A program made the position numbers and the translations under genes. Below are positions 18,717 to 27,774 of a DNA stretch of 64,000 nt, one piece after another; the stretch's first letter is position 1; each line of letters begins with the position of its first letter. The notes beneath the pieces are model-generated. The model was not told the origin of the DNA, did no database searches, and saw nothing but the letters and a program-made list of their open reading frames with translations. This DNA is from Parapedobacter koreensis (GTDB lineage: Bacteria; Bacteroidota; Bacteroidia; Sphingobacteriales; Sphingobacteriaceae), in assembly GCF_900109365.1 (NCBI RefSeq), contig NZ_FNZR01000007.1, positions 186,001 to 250,000 on the forward strand. The letters are read 5' to 3'.

Positions 18717-19476
18717 AAAACCAGTGATACTGGTGGTGGATGACCATCCGGAGATCCTCGATTTCATCGCCGATGATCTGGCCGAAGATTATGAGGTCTT
18801 GACAGCTGAAAACGGCCAGCTTGCCCTCGAAACATTGGCGGGCAACGCCGTGCAGCTCGTGGTAAGTGACATCATGATGCCCGAACTGGATGGGTACGAG
18901 CTCTGCCGCCTCATCAAGTCGGATGTGGCACACAGCCACATTCCCGTAATCCTATTGACGGCGAAGAATACGTTGCAATCAAAAATACAGGGACTGGAGC
19001 AAGGCGCCGATGCTTATATCGAAAAGCCTTTTTCGCCGGATCACCTGCATGCACAAATCAATAGCCTCCTATCAAACAGGAACAAAGTACGCGAGTACTT
19101 TGCCAGCTCGCCGCTGGTGCATATCAAATCCATGGCCCATACCAAGGCTGATGAACGCTTCCTGGAACGATTAAATGCGGTAATCCATGACCATATGGCC
19201 GAGGTAAACTTTGATGTGGAGCACTTGGCCGAACAGCTGAATATGAGCCGTCCTACACTATACCGGAAAATCAAGGCCATATCTGATTTGACACCCAATG
19301 ACCTTATCAACGTGGCCCGCCTGAAAAAGGCTGCCGAGCTGCTCCGTGAAGGGCAGCTCAAAATTTATGAAATATCGGATCAGGTGGGCTACAGCTCGCA
19401 GACTCATTTCGGGCGGAATTTCCAGAAGCAATTTGGGATGCCGCCAAGCGAATACCTCGCGCAGCATCGGCAATAA
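18691..19476 (+). CDS. response regulator with AraC-type DNA-binding domain
   Basis: The 261-residue protein from the ATG at 18691 has a receiver domain (about 10-125) with acidic Asp16/Asp17, phosphoacceptor Asp60 (VVSDIMMPELDGYE), Thr90 and Lys112. A C-terminal AraC double helix-turn-helix covers about 155-258. It is the natural partner of the preceding sensor kinase, which lacks a receiver. The start lies 26 bases inside the kinase gene, so translation is probably coupled. The two genes together equal one classical hybrid two-component protein. A frameshift in a formerly single gene is possible, because the overlap falls in the linker region. Confidence 0.92.
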   Translation: MAQELPRTEKPVILVVDDHPEILDFIADDLAEDYEVLTAENGQLALETLAGNAVQLVVSDIMMPELDGYELCRLIKSDVAHSHIPVILLTAKNTLQSKIQGLEQGADAYIEKPFSPDHLHAQINSLLSNRNKVREYFASSPLVHIKSMAHTKADERFLERLNAVIHDHMAEVNFDVEHLAEQLNMSRPTLYRKIKAISDLTPNDLINVARLKKAAELLREGQLKIYEISDQVGYSSQTHFGRNFQKQFGMPPSEYLAQHRQ

Positions 19477-19500
19477 AAAAGGGGCTTATCGCCCCCTTGC
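19477..19500. terminator. bidirectional intrinsic terminator between the response regulator and GH2 genes
   Basis: A GGGGC/GCCCC hairpin with a short ttatc loop lies between two convergent genes. An A run on the left gives a U run for leftward transcription, while the right side has only two T residues. It mainly terminates the GH2 transcript and probably also the sensor/regulator transcript. Confidence 0.65.
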
Positions 19501-21369
19501 TCAATCCACCCGGATATCGTATAGGCGCTGGTGCCACCCTTTCAACTCGGCTTCGGGCATCTTTACTACCTTCCGGTCGTAAGTCATGAGCCCATTGGTC
19601 TCTACCTCCACATCCGTAGTCTGGGTATATACCGCAGCAGACAGCCCCAATGGTATCAAACGCGCCAAATCATTCACCAATCCTTGGTAACGGTTTTTCA
19701 GTTCGCCTGCATTCTTGAAACTTTGGTACCCCCAATTGTCCTTATTCTGCCAGGTGTGTCCCTCTACAGGCAAACCCAATCCGCCAAACTCGCCGAGTAC
19801 GAGGATTCGGTCGGCCCCGAACAGCTCAGGCCGTGGCATCACGGCATCGGGATAGTTGTGGATATCCAGGATGTGCCCTACCGGAAAGAAATTGCCTCCG
19901 CTCGCACTATTGACCAGACGGGATGCGTCATAGCCTGCGGTCCACTCGGTGATGTCCTTGGTTTTGAACTGTCCCCATGCTTCATTGAATGGCACCCATA
20001 CCACGATGCTCGGAAAGTTGTGCAGGGCGTCCATAATGGCCTTCCACTCTTTGCGGTAGATGGCTTCCGACGCGGCGGAACGGTCTTTGTCATGCTGCTT
20101 TCCGGAAGTGATGCCGGGCCGCATATCCCAATGGTTGCCCCCTAAATCGCCGCTCGGCATGTCCTGCCACACGAGCAATCCGATGCTATCGCAATAGTAA
20201 TACCACCGGGCGGGCTCTACCTTGATGTGCTTGCGAATCATATTGAAGCCCATGGCTTTCGTCTTTTCTACATCAAACCGCAATGCTTCATCCGTAGGTG
20301 CCGTATATAGGCCATCTGGCCACCAGCCCTGATCAAGCGGTCCATACTGGAAAACAAACTTGTTATTGAGCAGCATGCGTTGGATGCCCTTGGCATCTTT
20401 GCCCGCGGCAATCTTACGCATGGCGAAATAAGAAGATACTTCATCCACGATCTTTCCTTTGCGCAATACGGTCACTTTCAAATCGTACAGAAACGGATTG
20501 GTGGGCGACCATAACTCGGGGTTGTCCAGTTGCAGTGCTACGGCAGCCCCGGCTTCGCCCGTCGTTTCCGCAACTTTCTCGGCTCCTTTCCATGCGGAAA
20601 CGCGCACTTCGTCGCCTTCCATAAGCCCCTGGATGACTGTCTCCACGGCTAATGAGCCCTTGTCAATATCTGGTGTATGCTTGGTCGATGCAATATAGGT
20701 CTCGGGCACGCCCTCCAGCCACACCGTCTGCCAGATACCGGTGACGGGCGTGTACCATATCCCGCGCGGCTTTACCACTTGCTTGCCATTGGGCTGAGGG
20801 CCTTCATCCGTGGGATCCCATACGCCTATCACAATCTCTTGATCAACTCCTTTCCCTAAATAGGGGGTGACGTCAATCGTGAAGGGATCGAACCCCCCTT
20901 CATGCTCCCCCGCCAATTGGCCATTGACATACACCTTGCACTGCCAATCTACCGCGCCGAAATGCAGGAGTATACGCTGTTTGCGTATTTTTTTATCAAT
21001 GGCGATGCGCCTGTGATACCATAATGAACTGTCTTTGCCTACGGTCTTTCCTATGCCGGAAAGTGCCGACTCCACGGCATAGGGCACCAATAACTTGCCC
21101 TGATAAGCGGCAGGCACCTCATCCAATTTCCCGGGCACGATTGCATAATCCCATAGGCCATTCAGGTTTTGCCAGCCCCCGCGCACCAGCTGTGGGCGTG
21201 GGTATTCGGGAAGCGGCGTGGTGGCGGTTATTTGGTCGGCCCATGGCGATTTTATTTTGTCGCCAACGGGTTGCCAAAGGCTGGATTCCTGTGCATCAAG
21301 CTGTCCAAGTTGTAATCCATATAAGCATAACAAAATCAATGCGTTTTTTATTCTTTTCGGCTTTTCCAT
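19501..21369 (-). CDS. glycoside hydrolase family 2 protein (beta-galactosidase/beta-glucuronidase type)
   Basis: The 622-residue protein has a signal peptide ending near LDAQ (26). A jelly-roll sugar-binding domain (about 40-220), an immunoglobulin-like domain (about 225-325) and a TIM barrel follow, which is the GH2 order. The likely acid/base is Glu463 in VPFNEAWGQ and the likely nucleophile Glu527 in VLGEFGG. It is shorter than LacZ and lacks the extra C-terminal domains. Substrate could be a beta-galactoside, beta-mannoside, beta-glucuronide or arabinofuranoside, and the sequence alone does not decide. It is convergent with the two-component genes that probably regulate it. Confidence 0.9.
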   Translation of the reverse strand: MEKPKRIKNALILLCLYGLQLGQLDAQESSLWQPVGDKIKSPWADQITATTPLPEYPRPQLVRGGWQNLNGLWDYAIVPGKLDEVPAAYQGKLLVPYAVESALSGIGKTVGKDSSLWYHRRIAIDKKIRKQRILLHFGAVDWQCKVYVNGQLAGEHEGGFDPFTIDVTPYLGKGVDQEIVIGVWDPTDEGPQPNGKQVVKPRGIWYTPVTGIWQTVWLEGVPETYIASTKHTPDIDKGSLAVETVIQGLMEGDEVRVSAWKGAEKVAETTGEAGAAVALQLDNPELWSPTNPFLYDLKVTVLRKGKIVDEVSSYFAMRKIAAGKDAKGIQRMLLNNKFVFQYGPLDQGWWPDGLYTAPTDEALRFDVEKTKAMGFNMIRKHIKVEPARWYYYCDSIGLLVWQDMPSGDLGGNHWDMRPGITSGKQHDKDRSAASEAIYRKEWKAIMDALHNFPSIVVWVPFNEAWGQFKTKDITEWTAGYDASRLVNSASGGNFFPVGHILDIHNYPDAVMPRPELFGADRILVLGEFGGLGLPVEGHTWQNKDNWGYQSFKNAGELKNRYQGLVNDLARLIPLGLSAAVYTQTTDVEVETNGLMTYDRKVVKMPEAELKGWHQRLYDIRVD

Positions 21370-21583
21370 ACGGTGTTTTTAAACGTTTATAACTGGGTAA
21401 AACAACTGATAATAATTGATTTCATTTCTGCTTTTTGTCTCATTATTTCTTCATATTGTCTTATCGGCCCCTTATTTCGGCTACTAAATCATCAAAATGT
21501 CAATTTGTTAATGCAGTGTTATGTTGTGTATGGTTTTTGTAACATTTTCAATTGATAGTTACAATTACACGCAAATTTTTACA
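21370..21583. other. AT-rich intergenic region with divergent control signals
   Basis: The stretch separates the GH2 gene (leftward) from a small exported protein gene (rightward). It is much richer in A and T than the flanking genes and holds the GH2 leader. No protein-like frame or RNA gene was recognised. Confidence 0.5.
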
Positions 21584-21591
21584 TATTTTTG
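21584..21591 (+). promoter_or_regulatory. possible -7 promoter element (TATTTTTG)
   Basis: The octamer fits TAnnTTTG and would start transcription near 21597, about 20 bases before the ATG at 21618. It favours that ATG over the one at 21552. Confidence 0.4.
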
Positions 21592-21617
21592 TGCAACGCA
21601 GTCAGACGGTATCAATT

Positions 21618-21953
21618 ATGTCGACCAGGATAAAAAGGGAAATATACGCAAAATTGTTTTTTGCCATCTTTTTTTCGAAGATGTTTATTTCCACTGCGCC
21701 TATTTTTATGCATGGGTTTGACCGGGCAGCATTACTGCAAGTGGTGATGCAGCTTGAGATTGAAAATAATAATGGTAAATCAGGTCTTGGCGATCAGGAT
21801 TGCTTTGCAAAGGATTACACGAAGGCGATAAGCTATTTCAGTTTTCTCCAGCCACCGACCGAGTTTACTATCCAGACGAATTATATTGCAGACGACGAAC
21901 GGCACTTCCGTGCATTCTATCCCGCAGTACCTACCCCGCCTCCTAATTGTTAG
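21618..21953 (+). CDS. small exported or membrane-anchored protein of unknown function
   Basis: The 111-residue protein has a basic N-terminus (MSTRIKREIYAKLFFAIFF) with a hydrophobic segment that could be a signal or anchor. A short polar part with one Cys (GDQDCFAKDY) follows, and the C-terminus is RAFYPAVPTPPPNC. I recall similar VPTPPP tails from small Bacteroidota proteins without known function, but I do not recognise this protein. A terminator follows it, so it is probably a single transcript. It lies before the SulP and carbonic anhydrase genes, on the same strand, but a shared role is not shown. An ATG at 21552 would add 22 residues and is less likely. Confidence 0.6.
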   Translation: MSTRIKREIYAKLFFAIFFSKMFISTAPIFMHGFDRAALLQVVMQLEIENNNGKSGLGDQDCFAKDYTKAISYFSFLQPPTEFTIQTNYIADDERHFRAFYPAVPTPPPNC

Positions 21954-21971
21954 CTTGCCGATCTACTTTAT

Positions 21972-21996
21972 GCCAATAGCATCCTATTGGCCTTTT
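21972..21996 (+). terminator. intrinsic terminator after the small exported protein gene
   Basis: The arms GCCAATAG and CTATTGGC (21972-21991) enclose a catc loop and are followed by CTTTT. The hairpin lies 18 bases after the stop codon and separates this gene from the SulP transporter. Confidence 0.65.
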
Positions 21997-22116
21997 AGTC
22001 ATTAGCATATTGTTGATCTTATTTGACCAAGGTGTACATGGGCACATCTGGCAATTACTAATATGTCAATGGCTAATAAAATAACTTAACATAGTCAGTT
22101 CATAACATTTATCAAT

Positions 22117-23760
22117 ATGTTTGGTACACGTGTATCTGCGTTTTTGAAGCTATCAAAACGGGATTTAAAATATGATTTACCGGCAAGTGTGGTGGTTTTT
22201 CTTGTAGCCTTGCCGTTGTGTTTGGGAATTGCGATGGCTTCTGGAGCCCCCTTATTCGCAGGATTGTTAACAGGAATTATCGGTGGCATTGTCGTAGCCT
22301 CATTCAGTGGCTCGCAATTGAGTGTGAGTGGTCCTGCCGCGGGACTTACCGTTATTGTACTGGGCGCTATTGAGCAATTAGGAGCTTATGAAACGTTTTT
22401 ATTGGCTGTAGTGATCGCTGGCTTAATCCAAGTAGTATTGGGAATCATTAAAGCAGGGATGATTGGTAATTATTTCCCTTCGGCCGTTATCATCGGTATG
22501 TTGGCGGCGATCGGGATTACCATTATTCTCAAGCAGCTCCCCCACGCAGTAGGGTATGATTCGGCTTTCTTCGGTGAGGAAAGCTTCGCCCAACGTGACC
22601 AAGATAATACGTTTACGGCCTTGCAGAAGGCCTTTGACGCGATCAACTATGGGGCATTCATCATCTGCGCAGTATCGCTGGCCATACTTATTTTATGGCC
22701 GAAATTCAAAAAGCTGAAATCGGTGCCTGCTCCTTTGGTGGTCGTCGTCGTTGGCGTGGCGCTAAGCCAAGCGTTTTTGGGATCCGATCTGGCATTGGGA
22801 AGCGACCATTTGGTAACCATCCCGGTAGTCCAATCTTTCGGCGAATTTGTGGGCTTGTTTACGTTTCCCGATTTCACACAAATTTTAAACAAAGATGTCT
22901 GGGTAATAGCCTTTACAATTGCCATTATTGCCAGCTTGGAGACACTACTGAGCATTGAAGCCGTGGATAAAATAGACCCGTTTAAACGGAATTCTCCCAC
23001 CAACCGGGAGCTGTTGGCCCAGGGCATTGGCAATACCACAAGCGGACTCCTCGGAGGCATTCCGATGACTTCCGTGATTGTCCGTTCGTCTGCCAACGTC
23101 AATTCCGGGGGAAGGACCCGGCAAAGCGCCATCTTGCATGGCATATGGCTATTGCTCGCAGTGATAATTATTCCCGGCATCATCAACCTGATTCCGCTGT
23201 CTTGCCTGGCTGCCATCTTGCTCCATACGGGCTATAAGCTGGCCAAAGGCGAAATTTTCAAGCAAATGTGGCACAAGGGTCTCGATCAATTCATCCCGTT
23301 CATTGTGACCATTGTCGCTGTGGTGCTCACCGATTTGCTCACCGGTGTAGGGATAGGTTTATTGGTCGCTATGTTCTATATTCTCCGGAACAGCCTGTCC
23401 AATGCTTTTGAATATGATGTGGAGGAAAATGAGGATGGAGCCAAAATAACTTTTACCTTAGCAGAAGAAGTAACGTTCCTCAACAAAGCGGCCATACAGA
23501 AAGCGCTATATAGCCTTCCGAGACGCATCAATGAAATTGTCATCGATGGCTCGCATAGCCGGTTTATTGATAAAGACGTCATCGAGGTCATCAAGGATTT
23601 CGAGCAGAACGCGGTGAGCAAAGGAAAAACCATCGAATTGGTGGGTATTGTAAACAAAAAGAATGTACCGAACATTAAACGTTTTACACAGAGTATTCTG
23701 AAAAACGATTCATTAAAACGGAAACCAATAAAACAACCATCTGAAACAATAGCAAAATAG
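22117..23760 (+). CDS. SulP-family inorganic anion transporter (probable bicarbonate or sulfate transporter)
   Basis: The 547-residue membrane protein has the SulP core (about 15-430, with DLPASVVVFLVALPLCLGIA near the start and PLFAGLLTGIIGGIV after it). A reduced STAS-like cytoplasmic domain (about 440-530) follows. SulP proteins move sulfate, bicarbonate or other anions, usually with sodium or protons. Only 7 bases separate the gene from a carbonic anhydrase gene, so bicarbonate uptake or CO2/pH balance is the favoured role. That part is inference from context. Confidence 0.92.
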   Translation: MFGTRVSAFLKLSKRDLKYDLPASVVVFLVALPLCLGIAMASGAPLFAGLLTGIIGGIVVASFSGSQLSVSGPAAGLTVIVLGAIEQLGAYETFLLAVVIAGLIQVVLGIIKAGMIGNYFPSAVIIGMLAAIGITIILKQLPHAVGYDSAFFGEESFAQRDQDNTFTALQKAFDAINYGAFIICAVSLAILILWPKFKKLKSVPAPLVVVVVGVALSQAFLGSDLALGSDHLVTIPVVQSFGEFVGLFTFPDFTQILNKDVWVIAFTIAIIASLETLLSIEAVDKIDPFKRNSPTNRELLAQGIGNTTSGLLGGIPMTSVIVRSSANVNSGGRTRQSAILHGIWLLLAVIIIPGIINLIPLSCLAAILLHTGYKLAKGEIFKQMWHKGLDQFIPFIVTIVAVVLTDLLTGVGIGLLVAMFYILRNSLSNAFEYDVEENEDGAKITFTLAEEVTFLNKAAIQKALYSLPRRINEIVIDGSHSRFIDKDVIEVIKDFEQNAVSKGKTIELVGIVNKKNVPNIKRFTQSILKNDSLKRKPIKQPSETIAK

Positions 23761-23767
23761 AAAGCAT

Positions 23768-24430
23768 ATGTATAAGAAACACATCGAAAATCAGGACCTG
23801 CAAGCAGGATTCGAAAAAATATTAGAAGGAAATAAAGCATGGGTAAAGTTGGTCTCAGAAGATACCACCGGCAGATTCCAGCAATTGGCAAAGGGACAAA
23901 GCCCGGAAATCCTATGGATCGGTTGCGCGGATAGCCGCGTGCCCGCAAACCAGATTACGAATACGCTGCCGGGCGAAGTGTTTGTGCACCGTAACATTGC
24001 CAATCTATGTGTGCACTCGGACATGAACATGCTGAGTGTGCTGGACTACGCCGTAAATGTACTGAAGGTAAAACATGTCATCGTAGCGGGCCATTATGGT
24101 TGCGGCGGTGTCGCCGCGGCGCTCAGCCGCAAACAATATGGCCTTATCGATAATTGGCTCGGCCATATCAAAGATGTATATCGCTTCCACAGCGAAGAGA
24201 TAGACGCTATTGAGAATGAAGAGCAAAAGGTAAACAGGCTTGTTGAGCTCAATGTGGCTGAGCAGGTGTCCAACTTATGTGCCACATCAATTATCCAAAA
24301 CGCCTGGAAAGAACGGGACGATCTGGCCGTGCATGGCGTTGTGATTGACATTGCCACCGGACAAATCATAGACCTTGACATCACATTCACCGACTCGGAA
24401 GGATTGGGAAAGGTCTTGGCATTCGCGTAG
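23768..24430 (+). CDS. beta-class carbonic anhydrase
   Basis: The 220-residue cytoplasmic enzyme interconverts CO2 and bicarbonate. The zinc ligands are Cys53 (in CADSR), His109 and Cys112 (GHYGCGG), and the catalytic dyad Asp55-Arg57 is intact. This is the beta-class pattern and the length is usual. Co-transcription with the SulP gene suggests it converts transported bicarbonate or traps CO2 for carboxylases. A strong terminator follows. Confidence 0.96.
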   Translation: MYKKHIENQDLQAGFEKILEGNKAWVKLVSEDTTGRFQQLAKGQSPEILWIGCADSRVPANQITNTLPGEVFVHRNIANLCVHSDMNMLSVLDYAVNVLKVKHVIVAGHYGCGGVAAALSRKQYGLIDNWLGHIKDVYRFHSEEIDAIENEEQKVNRLVELNVAEQVSNLCATSIIQNAWKERDDLAVHGVVIDIATGQIIDLDITFTDSEGLGKVLAFA

Positions 24431-24453
24431 CGCACCCGAAGGCATAATGGAAT

Positions 24454-24493
24454 AAAAAAAGCCGTCCCGATATGCATCGGGACGGCTTTTTTT
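24454..24493. terminator. strong bidirectional terminator
   Basis: A perfect inverted repeat AAAAAAAGCCGTCCCGAT-atgc-ATCGGGACGGCTTTTTTT has A/T runs on both sides. It ends the carbonic anhydrase transcript and, from the other side, the pyrroline-5-carboxylate dehydrogenase transcript. The right end overlaps the dehydrogenase stop codon (24492-24494) by two bases. Confidence 0.93.
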
Positions 24494-26126
24494 ATTCCTG
24501 TTCCAAGAATGGATACTTGTAGTCCGTCGGTGGGTCAAACGTCTCCTTAATGGTCCGTGGTGATACCCACCGAAGCAGGTTGATCATCGAGCCCGCCTTG
24601 TCATTTGTACCCGATCCGCGCGCGCCGCCAAATGGCTGCTGGCCTACAACCGCTCCTGTACACTTGTCATTGATGTAGAAGTTGCCCGCGGCATGGCGCA
24701 GCGCTTGCGTAGCTTCGCCGATGGCGTAACGATCCCGTGCAATGACCGCCCCCGTAAGCGCATAGATGGATGTGCTATCGATGACATCCAATGTCTCCTT
24801 CCACTTTTCATCTTCGTATACATATACCGTAAGTACCGGCCCGAAAAGCTCCTCGCACATCGTCACATAGTCCGGGCGCTGGGCCACGATGACCGTGGGC
24901 TGGATGTAATAGCCTTCGCTCTTGTCGTATGTGCCACCTACGATGATTTCCGCATCGGGATCCGACTGCGCTGCATCGATGTATTTGGCAAGCTTATCGA
25001 ACGATTTTTCGTCTATCACTGCATTGATGAAATTGCCAAAATCCTCTACCGGACCTACCTTGAATGATGAAACATCTTTTATAATCTGTGCCTTCAGCGC
25101 TGGCCATAGGGAGCTGGGGATATAAACCCGCGATGCCGCTGAGCATTTCTGCCCCTGGTATTCAAACGCTCCTCGAACAATGGCCGTACTTGCAGCCTTC
25201 ACATCTGCTGATGCATGCACCAGGATGAAATCCTTACCGCCCGTCTCGCCTACGATGCGCGGGTAGGAGCGGTAACGGTGGATATTTTCCCCTATCGTCT
25301 TCCAGATGTTCTGGAAGACCGCCGTCGAACCTGTGAAGTGTATCCCCGCGAAGTCCGGGTGCTTGAATATCACATCCCCGGCTTCCGGGCCATCTACGAA
25401 AACCAGGTTGATGACCCCCGCCGGAACGCCTGCCTCACGGAACACTTCCATCAGCACGTGCGCCGAATAAACCTGCGTATTGGCCGGCTTCCACACCACC
25501 ACATTACCCATCATCGCCGCCGACGTTGGCAGGTTTCCCGCTATCGCTGTGAAATTAAACGGCGTCAGCGCGAAGACAAACCCTTCCAACGGCCGTTGCT
25601 CAACACGGTTCCAGTTGCCACGCGGTGAAACGGGGGGTTGCTGGCTATATATTTCGGCCATGTATTTCACGTTGAACCGCAGGAAATCCACAATCTCGCA
25701 CGCTGAATCGATTTCAGCTTGGTAGGCATTCTTGGACTGGCCAAGCATCGTCGCCGCATTCAGCTTATACCGGTATGGACCAGCTATCAGATCCGCAGCC
25801 CTCAAAAATATCGCTGCGCGCTGCTCCCACGCCAAATCTTCCCAAGCAGCCTTCGCCGAAAGCGCCGCTGCTATAGCTGCTTCAACATGGCTTTTGTCTC
25901 CATAATGGTAATATCCCAGTACATCACCGTGCCGATGGGGCGGACGTACGGCAAACTTCCTCCCCGTACGGACTTCCTCTCCCCCGATGTACATCGGGAT
26001 GTCAATCTCTGCCGAAAGCGCCGATTCCAGCGCTCCCCGCAGCAGTTCCCGCTCGCGGCTCCCCGCTCCATATGACAATACCGGCTCGTTTACCGGTTCT
26101 GGTACTTTGAAAAATCCTTTTAACAT
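24492..26126 (-). CDS. L-glutamate gamma-semialdehyde (1-pyrroline-5-carboxylate) dehydrogenase
   Basis: The 544-residue enzyme oxidises glutamate semialdehyde to glutamate with NAD+, the last step of proline and arginine breakdown. It begins MLKGFFKVPEPVNEP, typical for this family. The catalytic Cys328 is in GQKCSAASR and Glu294 in VGETGGKDF. The start at 26126 is chosen because a complete promoter at 26159-26189 overlaps any longer N-terminus. The gene stands alone, without a proline dehydrogenase gene next to it. Its stop codon is part of the terminator hairpin. Confidence 0.95.
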   Translation of the reverse strand: MLKGFFKVPEPVNEPVLSYGAGSRERELLRGALESALSAEIDIPMYIGGEEVRTGRKFAVRPPHRHGDVLGYYHYGDKSHVEAAIAAALSAKAAWEDLAWEQRAAIFLRAADLIAGPYRYKLNAATMLGQSKNAYQAEIDSACEIVDFLRFNVKYMAEIYSQQPPVSPRGNWNRVEQRPLEGFVFALTPFNFTAIAGNLPTSAAMMGNVVVWKPANTQVYSAHVLMEVFREAGVPAGVINLVFVDGPEAGDVIFKHPDFAGIHFTGSTAVFQNIWKTIGENIHRYRSYPRIVGETGGKDFILVHASADVKAASTAIVRGAFEYQGQKCSAASRVYIPSSLWPALKAQIIKDVSSFKVGPVEDFGNFINAVIDEKSFDKLAKYIDAAQSDPDAEIIVGGTYDKSEGYYIQPTVIVAQRPDYVTMCEELFGPVLTVYVYEDEKWKETLDVIDSTSIYALTGAVIARDRYAIGEATQALRHAAGNFYINDKCTGAVVGQQPFGGARGSGTNDKAGSMINLLRWVSPRTIKETFDPPTDYKYPFLEQE

Positions 26127-26158
26127 AGCGTTATTTCTTTCTTTTGCTTTTGCGTGCA

Positions 26159-26189
26159 CAAAGCTACCAAAACCCCCACGGCTCTGCAA
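26159..26189 (-). promoter_or_regulatory. promoter of the pyrroline-5-carboxylate dehydrogenase gene
   Basis: Read on the minus strand, TTG (26189-26187), 20 bases, then TAGCTTTG (26166-26159) fit the Bacteroidota -33/-7 promoter well. Transcription would start near 26153, about 27 bases before the ATG. Confidence 0.65.
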
Positions 26190-26242
26190 TTTATTTCACA
26201 TGAAAACAGTACGCAGGCACCTTCTTTAGCCATTTTTTTACG

Positions 26243-26250
26243 TAGGTTTG
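26243..26250 (+). promoter_or_regulatory. possible -7 element (TAGGTTTG) of the GNAT gene
   Basis: The octamer fits TAnnTTTG and lies about 64 bases before the GNAT start codon. No good -33 TTG is seen at the right distance. Confidence 0.4.
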
Positions 26251-26313
26251 CGAATTTTGACTAAGTTTAACCGGATATTAACCAAGTACAACAGCATTTA
26301 ATTTTATTGGATC

Positions 26314-26763
26314 ATGGTATCAATCAAAAAAACCGATTCAAGTGATGTGGATTTTATCGCATTAGTGAAGCTTCTTGATACTGACCTGGCACAAAGGGAT
26401 GGTGATGAACATGCTTTTTATAACCAGTTCAACAAAATTGACCACATCAAACATGCCATCGTTGCTTATCGAAACGGTACGCCAATCGGCTGCGGCGCAA
26501 TGAAAGCCTATTCGTCCGATACAATGGAAATCAAACGGATGTATACCCTCCCCGAAGGCCGCGGGAAAGGGGTAGCAAGCACGGTATTGGCGGCGCTGGA
26601 AGCATGGGCGGCCGAGCTGTCTTATAAAAAGTGTATTTTGGAAACGGGCAAAAAACAACCTGAGGCCATCAGCCTATATAAAAAGCATCGGTACAAATTG
26701 ATTCCGAACTATGGTCAATATGCGGGCATTGAAAACAGTGTGTGCTTTGAAAAAGGAATCTAA
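26314..26763 (+). CDS. GNAT-family N-acetyltransferase
   Basis: The 149-residue protein follows the GNAT fold. Motif A is RMYTLPEGRGKGVASTVL (about 73-90) with the acetyl-CoA-binding loop EGRGKG. A C-terminal motif-B-like part has SYKKCILETGKKQPEAISLYKKH. It should transfer an acetyl group from acetyl-CoA to an amine, but the acceptor cannot be read. The gene is monocistronic on its strand, with only remnants downstream. Confidence 0.9.
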   Translation: MVSIKKTDSSDVDFIALVKLLDTDLAQRDGDEHAFYNQFNKIDHIKHAIVAYRNGTPIGCGAMKAYSSDTMEIKRMYTLPEGRGKGVASTVLAALEAWAAELSYKKCILETGKKQPEAISLYKKHRYKLIPNYGQYAGIENSVCFEKGI

Positions 26764-26851
26764 AGTCGGGGTTGTTTACATTTAAGCATTTAATTGGCCT
26801 TTAAGGTCGTTTTTTCTCCTTTATCAAAAAAGACTTCCCCCCTGAGGCAAC

Positions 26852-27007
26852 TCAAAACAGCGCCAGTTGGCCTGTTTCAGGCGGCCCGTCGTGAGCGTTG
26901 TAGTGCCGGTTTTCGCTTTTCAGCAGCTGATTCACATCCAGCAGACCGATCAGGTGGATACGCACCAGGGTTGCCTGGGGGTGGGCAGAATCCGGCTTAC
27001 TCCCTTT
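26852..27007 (-). pseudogene. C-terminal remnant of an unrecognised protein
   Basis: A 51-codon open stretch without a start codon ends with KSENRHYNAHDGPPETGQLALF. It reads like the natural end of a real protein, and tails such as GQLALF are common in DNA-handling proteins, but I do not recognise the family. The 5' part is absent and a stop lies immediately upstream at 27008-27010. It probably marks a deleted mobile or accessory gene. Confidence 0.3.
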
Positions 27008-27090
27008 TTATTTATCCGGTCACTAGTGAAATTGTATCTATATTGAAAAGATATTTTTGCACAGATTTGCATTGAACAATACATTTCGAG

Positions 27091-27240
27091 ATGAAAATCA
27101 TCCTGATAACAGGAGCAAGCTGAGGAATTGGATCTGCCATGGCACTATTCGCGGCTAAGGAAGGATACGTCGTCGCTGAAACTACCGCAATGATAAAGCT
27201 GCCGCCGATGCGGTATTTTCACAAGCTACCGGGAATGTCT
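27091..27240 (+). pseudogene. short-chain dehydrogenase/reductase remnant with premature stop and frameshift
   Basis: The frame opens MKIILITGAS, then TGA stands where SDR proteins have Arg or Lys in TGASxGIG. It continues GIGSAMALFAAKEGYVVAE, which is the normal SDR start. Shortly after, the similarity moves to another frame (NDKAAADAV). The rest of the protein is missing. This is a decayed copy of an SDR gene. Confidence 0.7.
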
Positions 27241-27774
27241 ATGCTTCCCATCCATGCTGGATAGTGGCGAATCGAATCCGGATCGGCTAAAGGATAGTAT
27301 ATTAATATAAATATAACGAGGTGGTCCATGAACAAATTGCCCTGCTGTTCAGACAGCACGGAATAGCGCCGTTACTGACGGATTATATTTTTTACAAAGG
27401 GTAGGGCAAACTTCACCTACATGAAGGTCGTATAGGGCCTCATATATATTTCTTCAGACAACCAATATCTATAGCTCACATCCAGCACTCCATAACTCAG
27501 TATGAAACCAACTTCAATTCGCCACTTTTTTCTTAAAAAATTTGCATTTACCAACACAAATCCATAAATTTACTCAACGTTTATACAAAAAAACACATCA
27601 ACACAAATAAATAACACCAGTTATTCCATACAAAACATCACAAAAACCAATAAATAATACTTAATAGTCATGAAAATCAAATATTTATATGGATTCACTT
27701 GAAATATAACAATATCATGGAATTAAATTTATTATTTTTCACATATTTATAGTATATTTAACCTAACACATATC
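27241..27774. other. decayed, AT-rich stretch upstream of the cysteine-peptide locus
   Basis: The left part holds scraps of coding sequence, such as VVHEQIALLFRQHGIAPLL ending at a TAG near 27405, that I could not assign. From about 27,480 on, the DNA is extremely AT-rich and without protein-like frames. The last 60 bases must contain the promoter of the small peptide gene; TATATTTA at 27753-27760 is a near match to TAnnTTTG. Confidence 0.45.

Noticed and set aside
26127-26189. 21 additional N-terminal residues for the pyrroline-5-carboxylate dehydrogenase
   Set aside because: They overlap a complete promoter and do not belong to the family's N-terminus.
26794-27075. Rightward frame of 93 codons downstream of the GNAT gene
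   Set aside because: Its residues have no protein-like pattern, and the opposite strand reads as a real C-terminus.
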